Shown here one piece after another: positions 20,801 to 30,300 of a stretch of DNA of 64,000 nucleotides. The stretch comes from Notospermus geniculatus (taxonomy: Eukaryota; Nemertea; Pilidiophora; Heteronemertea; Lineidae), in the NCBI GenBank assembly GCA_002633025.1, contig NMRB01000365.1:278784-342783 (forward strand), given 5' to 3'. Numbering within the stretch: position 1 is the first letter of the stretch; each line of letters begins with the position of its first letter. Made by a program: the position numbers and the translations under genes. The notes below the pieces were generated by a model that saw nothing but the letters and a program-made list of their open reading frames with translations, had not been told where the DNA came from and did no database searches.

Positions 20801-22607
20801 TGACGAACGTGTCGGTGACGTTTACGACCCGAAAACCAAGGCTACGCACTACGCTATTGACCAGTGCAAGATTCGGGGGGTGCCACGATCGCGTGCCGAT
20901 AGAACGGTCCCGATGCAACGGTCCAGCAAGGTGCAGTTGAGTTCGTTTATCGATCGTGCTCTCGACGTGCTGTTGATGAGCGAGGAAAGTGAAGAGGCCG
21001 CTCAGCGCAGAGATCGGCGCGAACGTAGGACTATGCCGGCAAAAGAGTACGACAAGGAGATGGCTAAACGCGAACGAACCGAGATAAAGCGGCGTAACGA
21101 CGAGGAGGCCGTAAAAAAACTGGACGTGACGGCCGTGGCTAAAAAGTATCGGAGCACGGCCAGCGGGCGGTACACGTTGAGCGAACGGCATCGCACGATG
21201 GCTATCCGACTGAAAAAGTATGTGGCCAATCGAGAAGCGCTGTTCGAACGTGAAGCCAAAGAAAATGTACTGCTAGCCGATCGACCGGATACGATCAAAG
21301 ATGCTCGCCGATACGAACGGCTTAAACGTCGAGTGAAACTATATATGGACGAGTGCACGCCGATCGATCGGCACCCGCCGCTACATAAGTTTTCGTCGGA
21401 TTTCGCGCAGTCTCGCCATGCCGATCTCGTGTGGTTGCACGACGACGAATATCGGTTGCCGCGGAAAACTTGCGCCGCCGATTTTTGGCACATGTATATC
21501 AAAGACCTGATCTACTTGAATTTACACCACGTATATCTCTGGTGGGACGATGAGAATGGCGTTCACGTGCGACTGTTGGAAGCCGAGTTGACTGGCACGA
21601 CGTGCGAAGAGTTTGGCCCCAATCGGAGTTCGTGGTCAAAGGCCAACGTGTGTCACTTGAATGCGCCCGCCGGTACCGTGTACCATGTCGACATGTTGGA
21701 CTATAGGAAACAGACGACCAGTACTCCGTACATTTGCACTTCTTACGACGGTAAAGATGTGTTTCTGGTCAACAGGGACTCGTACATGGAAAATGTACGC
21801 GACTCGTTTTCGTTTTCGGTGGCCGGACACGCCGCCTATTCTAAACTGATCGACGCGCTGAGCAGCGTTGAGGCACGACTCGATCGTAGCATAGTGGCTC
21901 GTCTGGCGCCTGTGCTCGGAACGAATCGCGTTAACGTACGCTTATATCGTGGTGACATGACGAAAGAGATCGAATTCGCATCGTTACATCAGGTTCGCGA
22001 GGACGAACGTAATGACGCTCCTTCCATATGGCTTTGGGACGAACGAGCCGTTTACTGCTCGGCCGCCAATCTCGTGAACGCCATGCACGGTGTTCTCTTG
22101 AAAGACGATTTCGACGAATTAGAAATTCGCGTAAATCGCGATACGGAGGTGATCGAGGTGCGTAACACGATCATGACAAGTCGTCGTCGGTTGGATTTTG
22201 TGGACGAGATGAACAACTGCGGGGATCTGGTGGAACGGGGCGTAATCAAATCGGCCTTTGAACGGGAAGAGGAAGAGGCCATAGAACGAGCGGTTGCCAA
22301 AGAGCAAAAGAATCGATTTTGCGGCAACACGGTGAGAATAGTCACGAGGAAACGGAAACGGCCAGAATCGTCACCGCCGACTTTCACGCTATACCCGGGC
22401 GCAATAACTGAGGTGACCATTGTCAAACGACCCCGCGTGACGGCGGCGGCAGTGGAAGACGTGCGACAAACTAAACTCGAGATGCGCTTTACACCTCGTT
22501 CATTTGATAACTTGTCGACTACAAAAAAAGGGACCAAGAAAAAGAACAAGCTCACGCAGAGATCGATGTTCGACTTTTTGCAAAAGGTAGACCGTACTCA
22601 TGTTTAG
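17889..22607 (+). CDS. POL: Family B DNA polymerase (5' end uncertain)
   Basis: 1572 residues counting from the first ATG after the N join; the real N-terminus may lie in the missing sequence. The 3'-5' exonuclease motifs are present: DIET (Asp127, Glu129), NGFKFDYWF (Asp236) and YCGYASVD (Asp463). Polymerase motif A is DYSAFYPTI (Asp568), motif B is KIACNDKYG (Lys704) and motif C is NGDTDS (Asp751, Asp753), with Asn replacing the usual Tyr. An acidic, Glu/Asp-rich insert sits between the ExoII and ExoIII regions (about residues 340-385), and a charged Lys/Arg/Glu-rich region follows the palm. The C-terminus has a basic stretch and then QRSMFDFL (22557-22580), which fits a PCNA-interacting PIP box. 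This is the replicative polymerase; the catalytic set looks intact. It exceeds the 1000-1250 residues of vertebrate herpesvirus polymerases. Confidence 0.96.
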   Translation: MVDWHALADKPWTRKTLKRDTLYAMFGHVLSQPAFEELGMTYCVQKYFADVDQRPRDIDRVDGHLLLDSVRERFGNLLKMAYRCRALIKRYWCEWVVPQAIGKDEFKQYRETIARTIDTNKRRLMLDIETNYEPNVRKEEGVRCVTTTLYTHRSKLPVEHRVFLVLAPEEHRDVDEAAVCDLIRRHMGTYDVNLIPGDTYKVQTYDNELDMLKASIRYIRDCRLSLVGAFNGFKFDYWFLAQRYELLTCKSERRAAKLRDPDYQAQAKYKLKFSFTHRYDELIVRYQPPANKHNHKTWAIRQQAERIECAREERRENERQERENERMRRFYNGEDVANDDDDDMSEHEGHGGGEDESDDDQQRSGTGNVIYDDGGAAEDPASATFQQFLKPARKTKFMAGRTCTVCDIMVHVGDPNRGCRLDTAVLKLLGLTKVNDEDVSYEHLEETRRRGDLTKYCGYASVDTMLLQFLEMHEEIDQFYATLARVYRMPVRELFMRESVRQLIAATHLCGHVDNLLTHDTTKVRDDRPLWMPGFIFVPEKHYQMLRPPGGMTVPVIGHINGWVCVCDYSAFYPTIMAALNICMTARMTWQFTVEQKLTEGRDYISMPLQNVRPVLEHACPEGTCQGGVEHEGDPNKCKYTFKWERVEITAYFATPDYYNSVLRQLSIVSMAERAELKRQMKEAAARGDHELARLRNLQQLAMKIACNDKYGSQMRLDPITGDAVTNQGRLFNSRVAERGRRRGYETANGDTDSQMLRVTTDPRHNENYGGLCERFPDLLNERHGCKKAIDLVDLVEQLYAEFNEFVKESNGLVPGVQGDHPAPCFLEVEKIMPDPSQYARKNYCAEKILPNLKTVSHMAGMSAMKADTTPLKTCNQVAGTKMVGRRRDIKGYLAFARDLFDLASTEIRAVSQYNRDEHKLCGRLPDDEPKQDENDYVRQLRRELAVLVKHKEQKIREYGGGMLDRSLITSDERVGDVYDPKTKATHYAIDQCKIRGVPRSRADRTVPMQRSSKVQLSSFIDRALDVLLMSEESEEAAQRRDRRERRTMPAKEYDKEMAKRERTEIKRRNDEEAVKKLDVTAVAKKYRSTASGRYTLSERHRTMAIRLKKYVANREALFEREAKENVLLADRPDTIKDARRYERLKRRVKLYMDECTPIDRHPPLHKFSSDFAQSRHADLVWLHDDEYRLPRKTCAADFWHMYIKDLIYLNLHHVYLWWDDENGVHVRLLEAELTGTTCEEFGPNRSSWSKANVCHLNAPAGTVYHVDMLDYRKQTTSTPYICTSYDGKDVFLVNRDSYMENVRDSFSFSVAGHAAYSKLIDALSSVEARLDRSIVARLAPVLGTNRVNVRLYRGDMTKEIEFASLHQVREDERNDAPSIWLWDERAVYCSAANLVNAMHGVLLKDDFDELEIRVNRDTEVIEVRNTIMTSRRRLDFVDEMNNCGDLVERGVIKSAFEREEEEAIERAVAKEQKNRFCGNTVRIVTRKRKRPESSPPTFTLYPGAITEVTIVKRPRVTAAAVEDVRQTKLEMRFTPRSFDNLSTTKKGTKKKNKLTQRSMFDFLQKVDRTHV

Positions 22608-22635
22608 TGCGTGTAGGAATCCCCCTCCCTAAAAA

Positions 22636-22641
22636 AATAAA
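22636..22641 (+). terminator. Polyadenylation signal of the polymerase gene
   Basis: AATAAA 29 bases after the polymerase stop codon, in an AT-rich spacer shared with the convergent 22670 gene. Confidence 0.55.
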
Positions 22642-22669
22642 CAATTATTTAATTTTTTTATAGGTTTTC

Positions 22670-23242
22670 TTACTGTTTCTTTCCTTCATCCACGTGACAT
22701 CGCACGGGCTCTATCCATCTATAGGTGCACGCCGCGCCCATGTACACATGTCGTTCGTCAACAACTCGATATTTACGACGTTTCCATCCCCAGCATAATA
22801 GGAACGAGGTTTCCCGCTCCGTTGCTGACGTTTCGAGCCATTCGAGTGCACCGGTACACTCTACTTCGGCACGTACGAGCCAGTCGATTAACTGATCGGT
22901 GTACTGAACCCACATCCAGTAGGATTGCGAGAGAGTGAGGTCTGTCATGCGCTGACGGCGAGATTTAAGCCAATAATTCAAGTGCGCTTGTTCGATTAAT
23001 CGCGCCACGTTCAAACGAGACCTGTCCATAAACAGAATGCGATCGGGCATTCGTACCAAGTAGGGAGTTCGATCGCCGTCCACGTGTTTGTAAGCCAATC
23101 GCTCGGTGACATCGGGCATAAAATAGACGCGACTCCTATCGTCCGTGTACGGATATCTGTAGTTTACAATTTCTCGTTGACCCGCTCGTATAGTCGCTAT
23201 ATCCGGGCCGGCGTACAACTCAAACGGAGTCCACGACGACAT
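22670..23242 (-). CDS. Unknown 190-residue protein
   Basis: The open frame reaches 23497, but the part upstream of the ATG at 23242 is antisense to the RING-primase N-terminus and of low complexity, so I start it at MSSWTPFELY. The product is basic and rich in Trp, Tyr and Arg, with no membrane segment; a central stretch (LNVARLIEQAHLNYWLKSRRQRMTDL) looks helical. No family is recognised. Its ATG overlaps the ATG of the divergent primase gene in one CATG tetranucleotide, so the two genes must share or interleave promoters. Confidence 0.7.
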   Translation of the reverse strand: MSSWTPFELYAGPDIATIRAGQREIVNYRYPYTDDRSRVYFMPDVTERLAYKHVDGDRTPYLVRMPDRILFMDRSRLNVARLIEQAHLNYWLKSRRQRMTDLTLSQSYWMWVQYTDQLIDWLVRAEVECTGALEWLETSATERETSFLLCWGWKRRKYRVVDERHVYMGAACTYRWIEPVRCHVDEGKKQ

Positions 23243-26200
23243 GGCTGACGACGATGCGGTGCCGAGCACCACTACCGTTAGTAATAAGCGAAGTGGTGAA
23301 GACGACCCCCAAGGTAGTCCTAAGAAGCTAAAAACTGCACACGATGATGAGGAGGAGGAGGAAGAGAATAAAGAAAAGACCTGCGTTGTGTGTTTGACCG
23401 AGATGGTGGCCGCCATGTTTGTACCCTGTCGACACCGTGTAACGTGTGCCGACTGCGCCCCACAGTTGACAACATGTTGCATATGCAGACAGCCCATAAC
23501 TAGTATCGAGCGAGTTTACGACGTGAACGGAGGTGGCGTGCAGTACGAGAACGATGCCGAATTCGTGTTCGGTCAAGCTATACTCACGAGTGAAGACAGA
23601 TGTTTCTTTACGCAACGTACCATCGACCTGTGCGCAAACGACACGGACTCGGCACGACGTAAACGTTGCCAACTCTGGTTTCCGCGTCTCGAACAGTTTC
23701 CTGATGTAAAACGATCGCTGGCCGATCATCCGTCGTTGAACGACATCACCGGCGCTATAGTTCTCGAAGTGGTTCTCAAACGTGAAATGTGTGTACGACG
23801 TAGCATACCGATCGGCCTCATGTGGTTCCGGTGTAACAGGGCCCTTCGCAACACGATATTGCATGAATGTTCGTTCACGCACGGGGACGTGGCCACTGGA
23901 GTGATCGGGGTGTGCTGGTTTATGCGCGCTCTAGTCGCGTACTTGGAAAGTAATCAACAAGAAGGCGCCACGTTCACGTGGAACGACCTGTGGGCTGTAA
24001 CCAAAACCGTACTGGAGAGTATGGTATCGCCCGATCCGTCGCTGATGGCCAGCTTGGTGACGGACACTGCATGCGTAGGCACCCGCACCTACATGACCGA
24101 TCGCTGGACGTTCTCGTCGGCCATGGTCATCTGGTGTCGACGACAAGGACTGTGGAATTACTACCCCGGACTACCGGACGACACGACTCGTTCGTTGTCC
24201 CTCTGCGAATACGTACGCCTAGTTTATCACCTGTGGTTACGACATCGTCTCGATAGAGTACCTTTGCTACAGATTTTGAAGAACGTCGCGGCCGCCGTAC
24301 GTTTATCTCGCGATATACGCAGTACAGTGGATGACGAATCGTTTCGGTCTCTGAATAGATTAGACTTTCGACACAATAAGTCGTTCGTCACGCTAACTAG
24401 TATGAATGATTGCCTTGACGAATTTGCCCGTCTGTACCAGTTGTACGTCGTCAACCAACATCTGATCAAGGAACGGATTGGTAAACCTATGCAGCGCGTA
24501 CGTGACGAAATGCCCGCCTATCCATTGTTTGTGGGCAACGCGCTTCACGAGTACTCGTACAAATGCATAGACGAGGCACCTGTCGATCCGTTGGACGTCG
24601 AGGCCCATCAGCGCTGGACATTGAAGTGTAGGGAACGATTGGACCGCGAGCACAACAAGCACAAGTTGTTTACGTCCGTTTACGAGCACGCGTCGGCCGT
24701 TCGAGATACAAATCAGGACTTGTTCTTGTACGGTAACATGCAAGCTACGATGTCGGCTATGTTCGAGGCGTGTCGACAGTCGGTGCGAGCGTTCACGCAA
24801 TTGCTGGGCAACGAGATGGTATCGGACAAGTTACACAATCGGCGCAATGGAACGCTTCATGTTACGTACAAACCGGTCAACTTGGGTCAGTTGTCCACCA
24901 GTCAACGTCATCGCATGCCCATATTCGGCGACACGCGGTCGGACGACTACGTCATCACCGTAGCCGACGACGACCTACAAAGCGCCACATCGGCACGACT
25001 CGCCGAAGCGGTATTGACGCGGACACCCGTGTGGGCCACGTTTGTCGGCGAAAAATCGTACGACTATCATCGATACGACATCAGCTACACGTGGCATGAA
25101 GAGAAAGATGACCATGACGACATTACTCCCTACCCGATGGGTGAGAACGAATACATTCAGAACGGTATGCATTGTTCTCAGCTGTACGCCGACGTCGACT
25201 TGAAGTTGTACCATCGACACGAAGAGTTTACGGTGGCAGAGTTTTGCCACGACCTGCACCAGTTGATAACTCGCATTGCTGACAAGGTGGGCGTCCCATT
25301 GCTTCACACGTTTGTGTTTCAAAGCCAACAGTCGAGCGACCAGAAGCTCGGGCTACACGTCCATGCCCCGCTCATACCCGGTCACGTGATGAGCACGACG
25401 GCGGTGGCGGACTTTTTTAAAATTGTGGAAATGGTGCGTCATTCGTACCCGAAGACTTTGGGTGCCGGCGAACGTGGCTGCACCGTGTTCGATCCATGCG
25501 TCTATCCGGTCGACTCGCATAAACTGGTCGGCCACTGTCTCCGGTCGCCGTACATGTGCAAGGCCAACGGCAGTCGACGTTTAGAGTGCGTATTTCGTAC
25601 CGACGATTTACCGATTGATCAACTCGTTCCCGTACACTATCGGTACGTACACGGACCACAGTTTAACGACGGTAAACGGGTCGCTCTAGGCACAGTGATC
25701 ACGCGTATCGCCGGGGTCCACGATATTAGCGACGTGGCTTTCGTTCACCGATTAACCAGAGATACGGTTGACAACTACGTGGACAAGTTGGGCAGACGAA
25801 CGCCTCTGACGATTATGCACGAAATGAACAAGCGTCGTATATTGTTTCTCAGTGAAAGCGAGCAGGACGTTCGTTACAAGCACGAATTGACCACCCTGCT
25901 ACGTATGATCAACGATCTGTGGAACACGTGTGACGCCAGGCGGCAACTGGTCGAACACATGCGTAAATCGGTGGGTTCGAATGGGACTCGCCACCCGGTA
26001 AAGTACATGCAGCAGATAATGTCGCCGAAAACATCTCGGTTCGTTCACCATCGAGAGACGAATACCATTTCGTTGGAAGTAGATAGGACGTGCGACTTAC
26101 CGTTTTGCGTCCGCCGACCGCACACGAGCCCGGTGAACAAACGCTCGTGTCGACTGGACGTGGTCTACTACGAGGGAATGATACGGTTCGGACTGGTGGC

Positions 26201-26402
26201 TCATTGCATGAAAATGTCGTGTCGGTCCGATACACGACGTAACAGAGCTCAATTCATGCCAACCGTTTTTCTGTCGATGAGTAATGTTTTCGTGAGTCAT
26301 CATTTTCAGCGAAAAGTTGACGTGTTAATCGAGAGACGGTTACACCGAAACGATGTTTTGCAATTCCGAATCATCGCCGAAGCGGATGCCCTTCGAGGAT
26401 GA
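23241..26402 (+). CDS. RING finger fused to an AEP/UL52-type DNA primase
   Basis: 1053 residues. After an acidic N-terminus with a KKLK basic patch comes a complete C3HC4 RING: Cys48, Cys51, Cys63, His65, Cys69, Cys72, Cys79, Cys82. Much later come the marks of an archaeo-eukaryotic primase: YADVDLK with Asp651 and Asp653 (catalytic DxD), GLHVHAPL with His706 and His708, and a third block DPCVYPVDSHKLVGHCLRSPYMC around residues 750-775. A C-terminal Cys/His set (Cys956, His961, then HCMKMSC near 986-992) resembles the UL52 zinc domain. It would lay RNA primers in the viral replisome; the RING suggests an added ubiquitin-ligase or protein-docking role. The final 150 residues are partly copied at 12242-12400. 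A TGAGTCA overlaps the stop codon (26400-26406). Confidence 0.75.
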   Translation: MADDDAVPSTTTVSNKRSGEDDPQGSPKKLKTAHDDEEEEEENKEKTCVVCLTEMVAAMFVPCRHRVTCADCAPQLTTCCICRQPITSIERVYDVNGGGVQYENDAEFVFGQAILTSEDRCFFTQRTIDLCANDTDSARRKRCQLWFPRLEQFPDVKRSLADHPSLNDITGAIVLEVVLKREMCVRRSIPIGLMWFRCNRALRNTILHECSFTHGDVATGVIGVCWFMRALVAYLESNQQEGATFTWNDLWAVTKTVLESMVSPDPSLMASLVTDTACVGTRTYMTDRWTFSSAMVIWCRRQGLWNYYPGLPDDTTRSLSLCEYVRLVYHLWLRHRLDRVPLLQILKNVAAAVRLSRDIRSTVDDESFRSLNRLDFRHNKSFVTLTSMNDCLDEFARLYQLYVVNQHLIKERIGKPMQRVRDEMPAYPLFVGNALHEYSYKCIDEAPVDPLDVEAHQRWTLKCRERLDREHNKHKLFTSVYEHASAVRDTNQDLFLYGNMQATMSAMFEACRQSVRAFTQLLGNEMVSDKLHNRRNGTLHVTYKPVNLGQLSTSQRHRMPIFGDTRSDDYVITVADDDLQSATSARLAEAVLTRTPVWATFVGEKSYDYHRYDISYTWHEEKDDHDDITPYPMGENEYIQNGMHCSQLYADVDLKLYHRHEEFTVAEFCHDLHQLITRIADKVGVPLLHTFVFQSQQSSDQKLGLHVHAPLIPGHVMSTTAVADFFKIVEMVRHSYPKTLGAGERGCTVFDPCVYPVDSHKLVGHCLRSPYMCKANGSRRLECVFRTDDLPIDQLVPVHYRYVHGPQFNDGKRVALGTVITRIAGVHDISDVAFVHRLTRDTVDNYVDKLGRRTPLTIMHEMNKRRILFLSESEQDVRYKHELTTLLRMINDLWNTCDARRQLVEHMRKSVGSNGTRHPVKYMQQIMSPKTSRFVHHRETNTISLEVDRTCDLPFCVRRPHTSPVNKRSCRLDVVYYEGMIRFGLVAHCMKMSCRSDTRRNRAQFMPTVFLSMSNVFVSHHFQRKVDVLIERRLHRNDVLQFRIIAEADALRG

Positions 26403-26423
26403 GTCATGAAAGTGTGTATAAAA
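26400..26423 (+). promoter_or_regulatory. Promoter of the secreted 26494 protein
   Basis: TATAAAA at 26417-26423 stands 71 bases before the ATG, with TGAGTCA (an AP-1-type site) at 26400-26406 overlapping the primase stop. The TTGGCACATTCTC context at about 26443 is at initiator distance. Confidence 0.6.
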
Positions 26424-26493
26424 GCCGGTGCCTGACCGCTATTTGGCACATTCTCACTCTCGCTTGCCTACTGATAAGACCTCAACTGAGACA

Positions 26494-27141
26494 ATGCACA
26501 GCACCGTTAACGTTATCGCTTTGTTCGGGGCCTTCTGCCTGGTAGCTGTTACGGCAAGTCCGGTCCACCGTGGAGACATCATGGCGAACGATGTCCATAT
26601 CGTTCAACCCGTCGGCCGGCCCAACTACAGTGGCACGTTTACATTGAGCACGTGGCCCCGTTCGTCTCTACGATCATCGAATTGTACACGCTGGGAACTG
26701 TTGGCTGGCGATCAAACTTGGACCAGTCCATGCCTCGTTGGTTGCACGGTATCGACGGCCGAAACGATCGACAGTTTCATGAAGGATGCCTACGATTTGA
26801 TCGTGGAGCGATATCACGGGAACGACCAAGAATGGGTGGACATTATCGACAGGGACATACCGCAATTTGTGCCCGATACGGCCTCTCCCTCGTTGGAAGC
26901 TCGATACGTGTCGTTCGTTATCACCGAACTGTTGAGAACACAGATCAGCGGCGATCCCGTGATTCGTACACTGACCATGCTGCTCGCCACTTACCCCGCT
27001 CGTTTGTGCCAGGAGACGACTCGTAACAACGACACGGACTCGTTTGATGCCACCACCATTGCTCCCTATTTGGAGCATAGCGCCGATACGATGACGATGG
27101 CGTACTTGGTGATGCGCGACCTGAAGAAGAAAATGGCCTAG
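26494..27141 (+). CDS. Secreted protein, unknown
   Basis: 215 residues from ATG 26494; the frame extends upstream only from a GTG. The N-terminus is a clear signal peptide (VIALFGAFCLVAVTA, cleavage likely after the Ala-Ser region). There is no second hydrophobic segment, so the mature ~195-residue protein should be secreted or lumenal. It has several Cys, sequons NYS, NCT and NDT, and an apparently helical second half. A well-placed TATA box suggests strong expression. The final residues are basic (LKKKMA). No family is recognised. Confidence 0.8.
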   Translation: MHSTVNVIALFGAFCLVAVTASPVHRGDIMANDVHIVQPVGRPNYSGTFTLSTWPRSSLRSSNCTRWELLAGDQTWTSPCLVGCTVSTAETIDSFMKDAYDLIVERYHGNDQEWVDIIDRDIPQFVPDTASPSLEARYVSFVITELLRTQISGDPVIRTLTMLLATYPARLCQETTRNNDTDSFDATTIAPYLEHSADTMTMAYLVMRDLKKKMA

Positions 27142-27327
27142 TACAAGGCGAAATACGCTGGTCATCTACTAGGCCAGCTGTGTTTGTGGTAGAGAAAAAA
27201 TATATGAATTTGTATCTGTACGTTATTTTTATTTCGTACTTCTTCTTGCCCCGAGAAACGACATTTGTCCGTAGAAAGACGAATTCGCGCGTTACTGTAC
27301 GTTCGCTCTACTGACGCCTAGGCACTA

Positions 27328-30300
27328 ATGACCATGCCTCCCATTGCGAATTTAGGTAGAACGCCCATACACCCCATCGCACCGCACGGTGTCGACGCGG
27401 GTACCGTTCCATCCCGTCAACCACTGGGGCAACCTCTGGAGGCGTCATTTGCACGCGTACTAGAATCTCGATTCTTGCACTATATTTGCGGTGACGATGT
27501 GCCAATCGTTCCCGGTACCGATCAGATCAACTGGCAGGCGGTTATCAACAACCCAAAGGTCGTACACAGGATTTTCGAACTGTACTACAACACACGATCG
27601 GCCTTTCACAACACGGAAGAGTTTTTACCTTTCTCGCTGTCGATGGCCAACATCGGACCGCACAGCCGTAATGTGACCAACGTGACGCACATTACCGTTC
27701 CGCACGCGGCTCAAATTCTAACGGCCGGTCACCGTCCCGTGTCTGCCACCACGTTCACGTACGAGCGACAGTTTCTCACCAGACCCCTACACGCCCCGTT
27801 CTCTATACCGGCCGAACTATTCGATATATTGGCCACGCTTCGCGGCGAACGACAACAGCTTGACATGCGTGCCATCAACCTGCCCTCGGATCCGCACGCT
27901 GCCGAACGACTTCGCTACCAAGAAGAGGCTGCCGAATTTGCCGACACGGTCGAGGCTCGTTTGGCCACCATGGCCAGTCACGCCGCCATCAATGCCAAAG
28001 TTTCGCTGAACGAGGGCATCATCAACCAGGCCGTACTGGCCATCGAGGACACGGGCATGGACGCCGCGTTGGCATGGGCCAGCGAAATGCAGGCCGCCTC
28101 GATTCTGGACGCCGGTAGCGAACCCGGCGACTGGGTACGTCACAGCCGCGTTCAATGTCAGTTGGCCCGCGACTACGTGACTCAGGCTGTGAAAAAGGCC
28201 TACACGCTGGTCAAGAATCCTCGCGAGGCCCTACAGGATTTCGTGCGTCTCGGTCGCAAGACCGTTCAACGCGTGGCGCCTACCAAGAAGGCGCACAGCG
28301 AAAGTATCGACAGTTTGATCGATCCGATCAGCGGAGGACTGGCTGCCGATAACATGTACATCGAGACGACAGACAACGGCATCATACCCGTCGACGGTCA
28401 GATATTCATTTCGGAGGCCGCGTCAGAGTTTATCAACACGAATCCCGATTGCGGCGTTCAATTGGGTCGCTTGCGAACGAAAAGCAAGGTGCATTACATA
28501 CCGATGACCGAGTTTATGACGGACAATACCAACAAACACGTGGTGATGACGTTCGACGACCACGGCGCCAAGGAACGCAACTTTCAGCGTATCGTCACAC
28601 AAAACCTGCTCTCGCAACTGACCGAACGCCAGTCGAACGAGAACGAACAGGTAAAGCTGCGAGCCGACGCCATCTTCAAATTGGGCGAAATCGGTCGCGC
28701 CCTGCTGATCGACCCGAACAACGACAAGGCGATGCAAATGGCCGGACCAGACGCACCCGACAGCAGAGTGTTTTTCTCGACCGATTTCGACCAGACCATG
28801 TCGTACGTGGTGGTGGACGATCGAGCGTGCCTGCTGACCAAGGTTTTGCGCAAGCAGCCGCGCATCCAAGGTCCCCAGGATCCCAACGGTAGGTCGCCGT
28901 GTCTCATGTCCTACCAGAACACCATGTTTCACGTGAGTCTCGGCGACATGGACATGGATAGCGAACGACCGATCGAATACTTGACGGCGGTGCACAGCGG
29001 ACCGAATACTCCTCCGGAATTTAAACGTACCGATCGAACGGATCGCGACTCGTTTGGCATCAAGCCGGTCTACGCTAACGTTCCCGGTGCCGATCGCGGT
29101 TGCTACAAATTCGGCCACAACGAGATGTTGACCGCGTTTAGCGATCCCACCCTATATCTGGTCGAAGATCACGAACAACAGATGAACGCTATGCTGCGCA
29201 ACGTAGGCCAAATGCCCACTCGGCTGCAACGACGCATGCGAGACTGCCTGACCAACGCCGAGAATGCCAACACGCTGCTGAAACGTTACTACTCGAATCG
29301 ATCGGCGATTACCGGAGAAACGAACGATCGCGGTGCCATAGCGCTACAGAAGCTCGAGGACATAGAACTGTTGCCGCTGTTCGACGTTCGTACTCGTGCC
29401 AGGCCGGGCGGCGGCGGCGAGCGCGAGTTTGCGTTCGTTCTTCGACCGTACATGATGTCGGTGCCGTTCCCGTGCATGCCCGCCATATTGTCGAACGTGG
29501 CACACTTTTCGGCCACCTGCAACATAACCGAGACCGCTAGGCGCACGTACAACGATCTGCTGAACACGATCGCCGCCGAGTGGAATGAAGCCATTCACCA
29601 CGGTCCGGCGGATCAGGCAGCACCAGACGCTCCTGCTAGAGATCACGCCCAATTCCCACGCGCTCACGCCATCGCCCAACCCGCGGCGAATGTTCGCAAT
29701 ATGTGCGCCGATCTGTTCCGTGCGCTCAAAGAGTACTACAGACGAGTGGTGCCCGAAGCGACCGACGTCGACCTCGTTTCGATGTTGCTGCGATTAACCA
29801 ATCGCGGCTACACGATCGACACAACGGCCGACGCGATGGGCGCCACCCCATGTCCACCGTGGTGGATCATTTACAAGATGTGCGTGGCGCTAGTCGTAAG
29901 CGATTGGCACGTACGTTTGAATCTGTTGGTCAAAACTAACACGGACGGCGATCGTACCGTCTACATAAGTGACTGGCTCGACGGACTAGCCGACCCGGCC
30001 GATCCGTTCACCATGTACGAAAACGAGGCTCATTTCAGCGGCGAAAAGGTGACCGCATCGGCCAACGCTTACGACATCGTCACCAAAACACCCTCTTGGA
30101 CCCGTCTCGATCGAGTCATCGCCCTGATGCTGATGCACACCAATCTGACGCCGATGGGCTTCATGGCGACCTTGATGAGCGGATTGAGCCCGTTGTTTAG
30201 CGTCGACTTTTACGCCAACATNCGTGCCAGGCCGGGCGGCGGCGGCGAGCGCGAGTTTGCGTTCGTTCTTCGACCGTACATGATGTCGGTGCCGTTCCCG

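Noticed and set aside
22670-23497. 275-residue version of the 190-residue protein, with a Ser-rich hydrophobic N-terminus
   Set aside because: The extra 85 residues are antisense to the acidic RING-primase N-terminus and look like low-complexity by-products.
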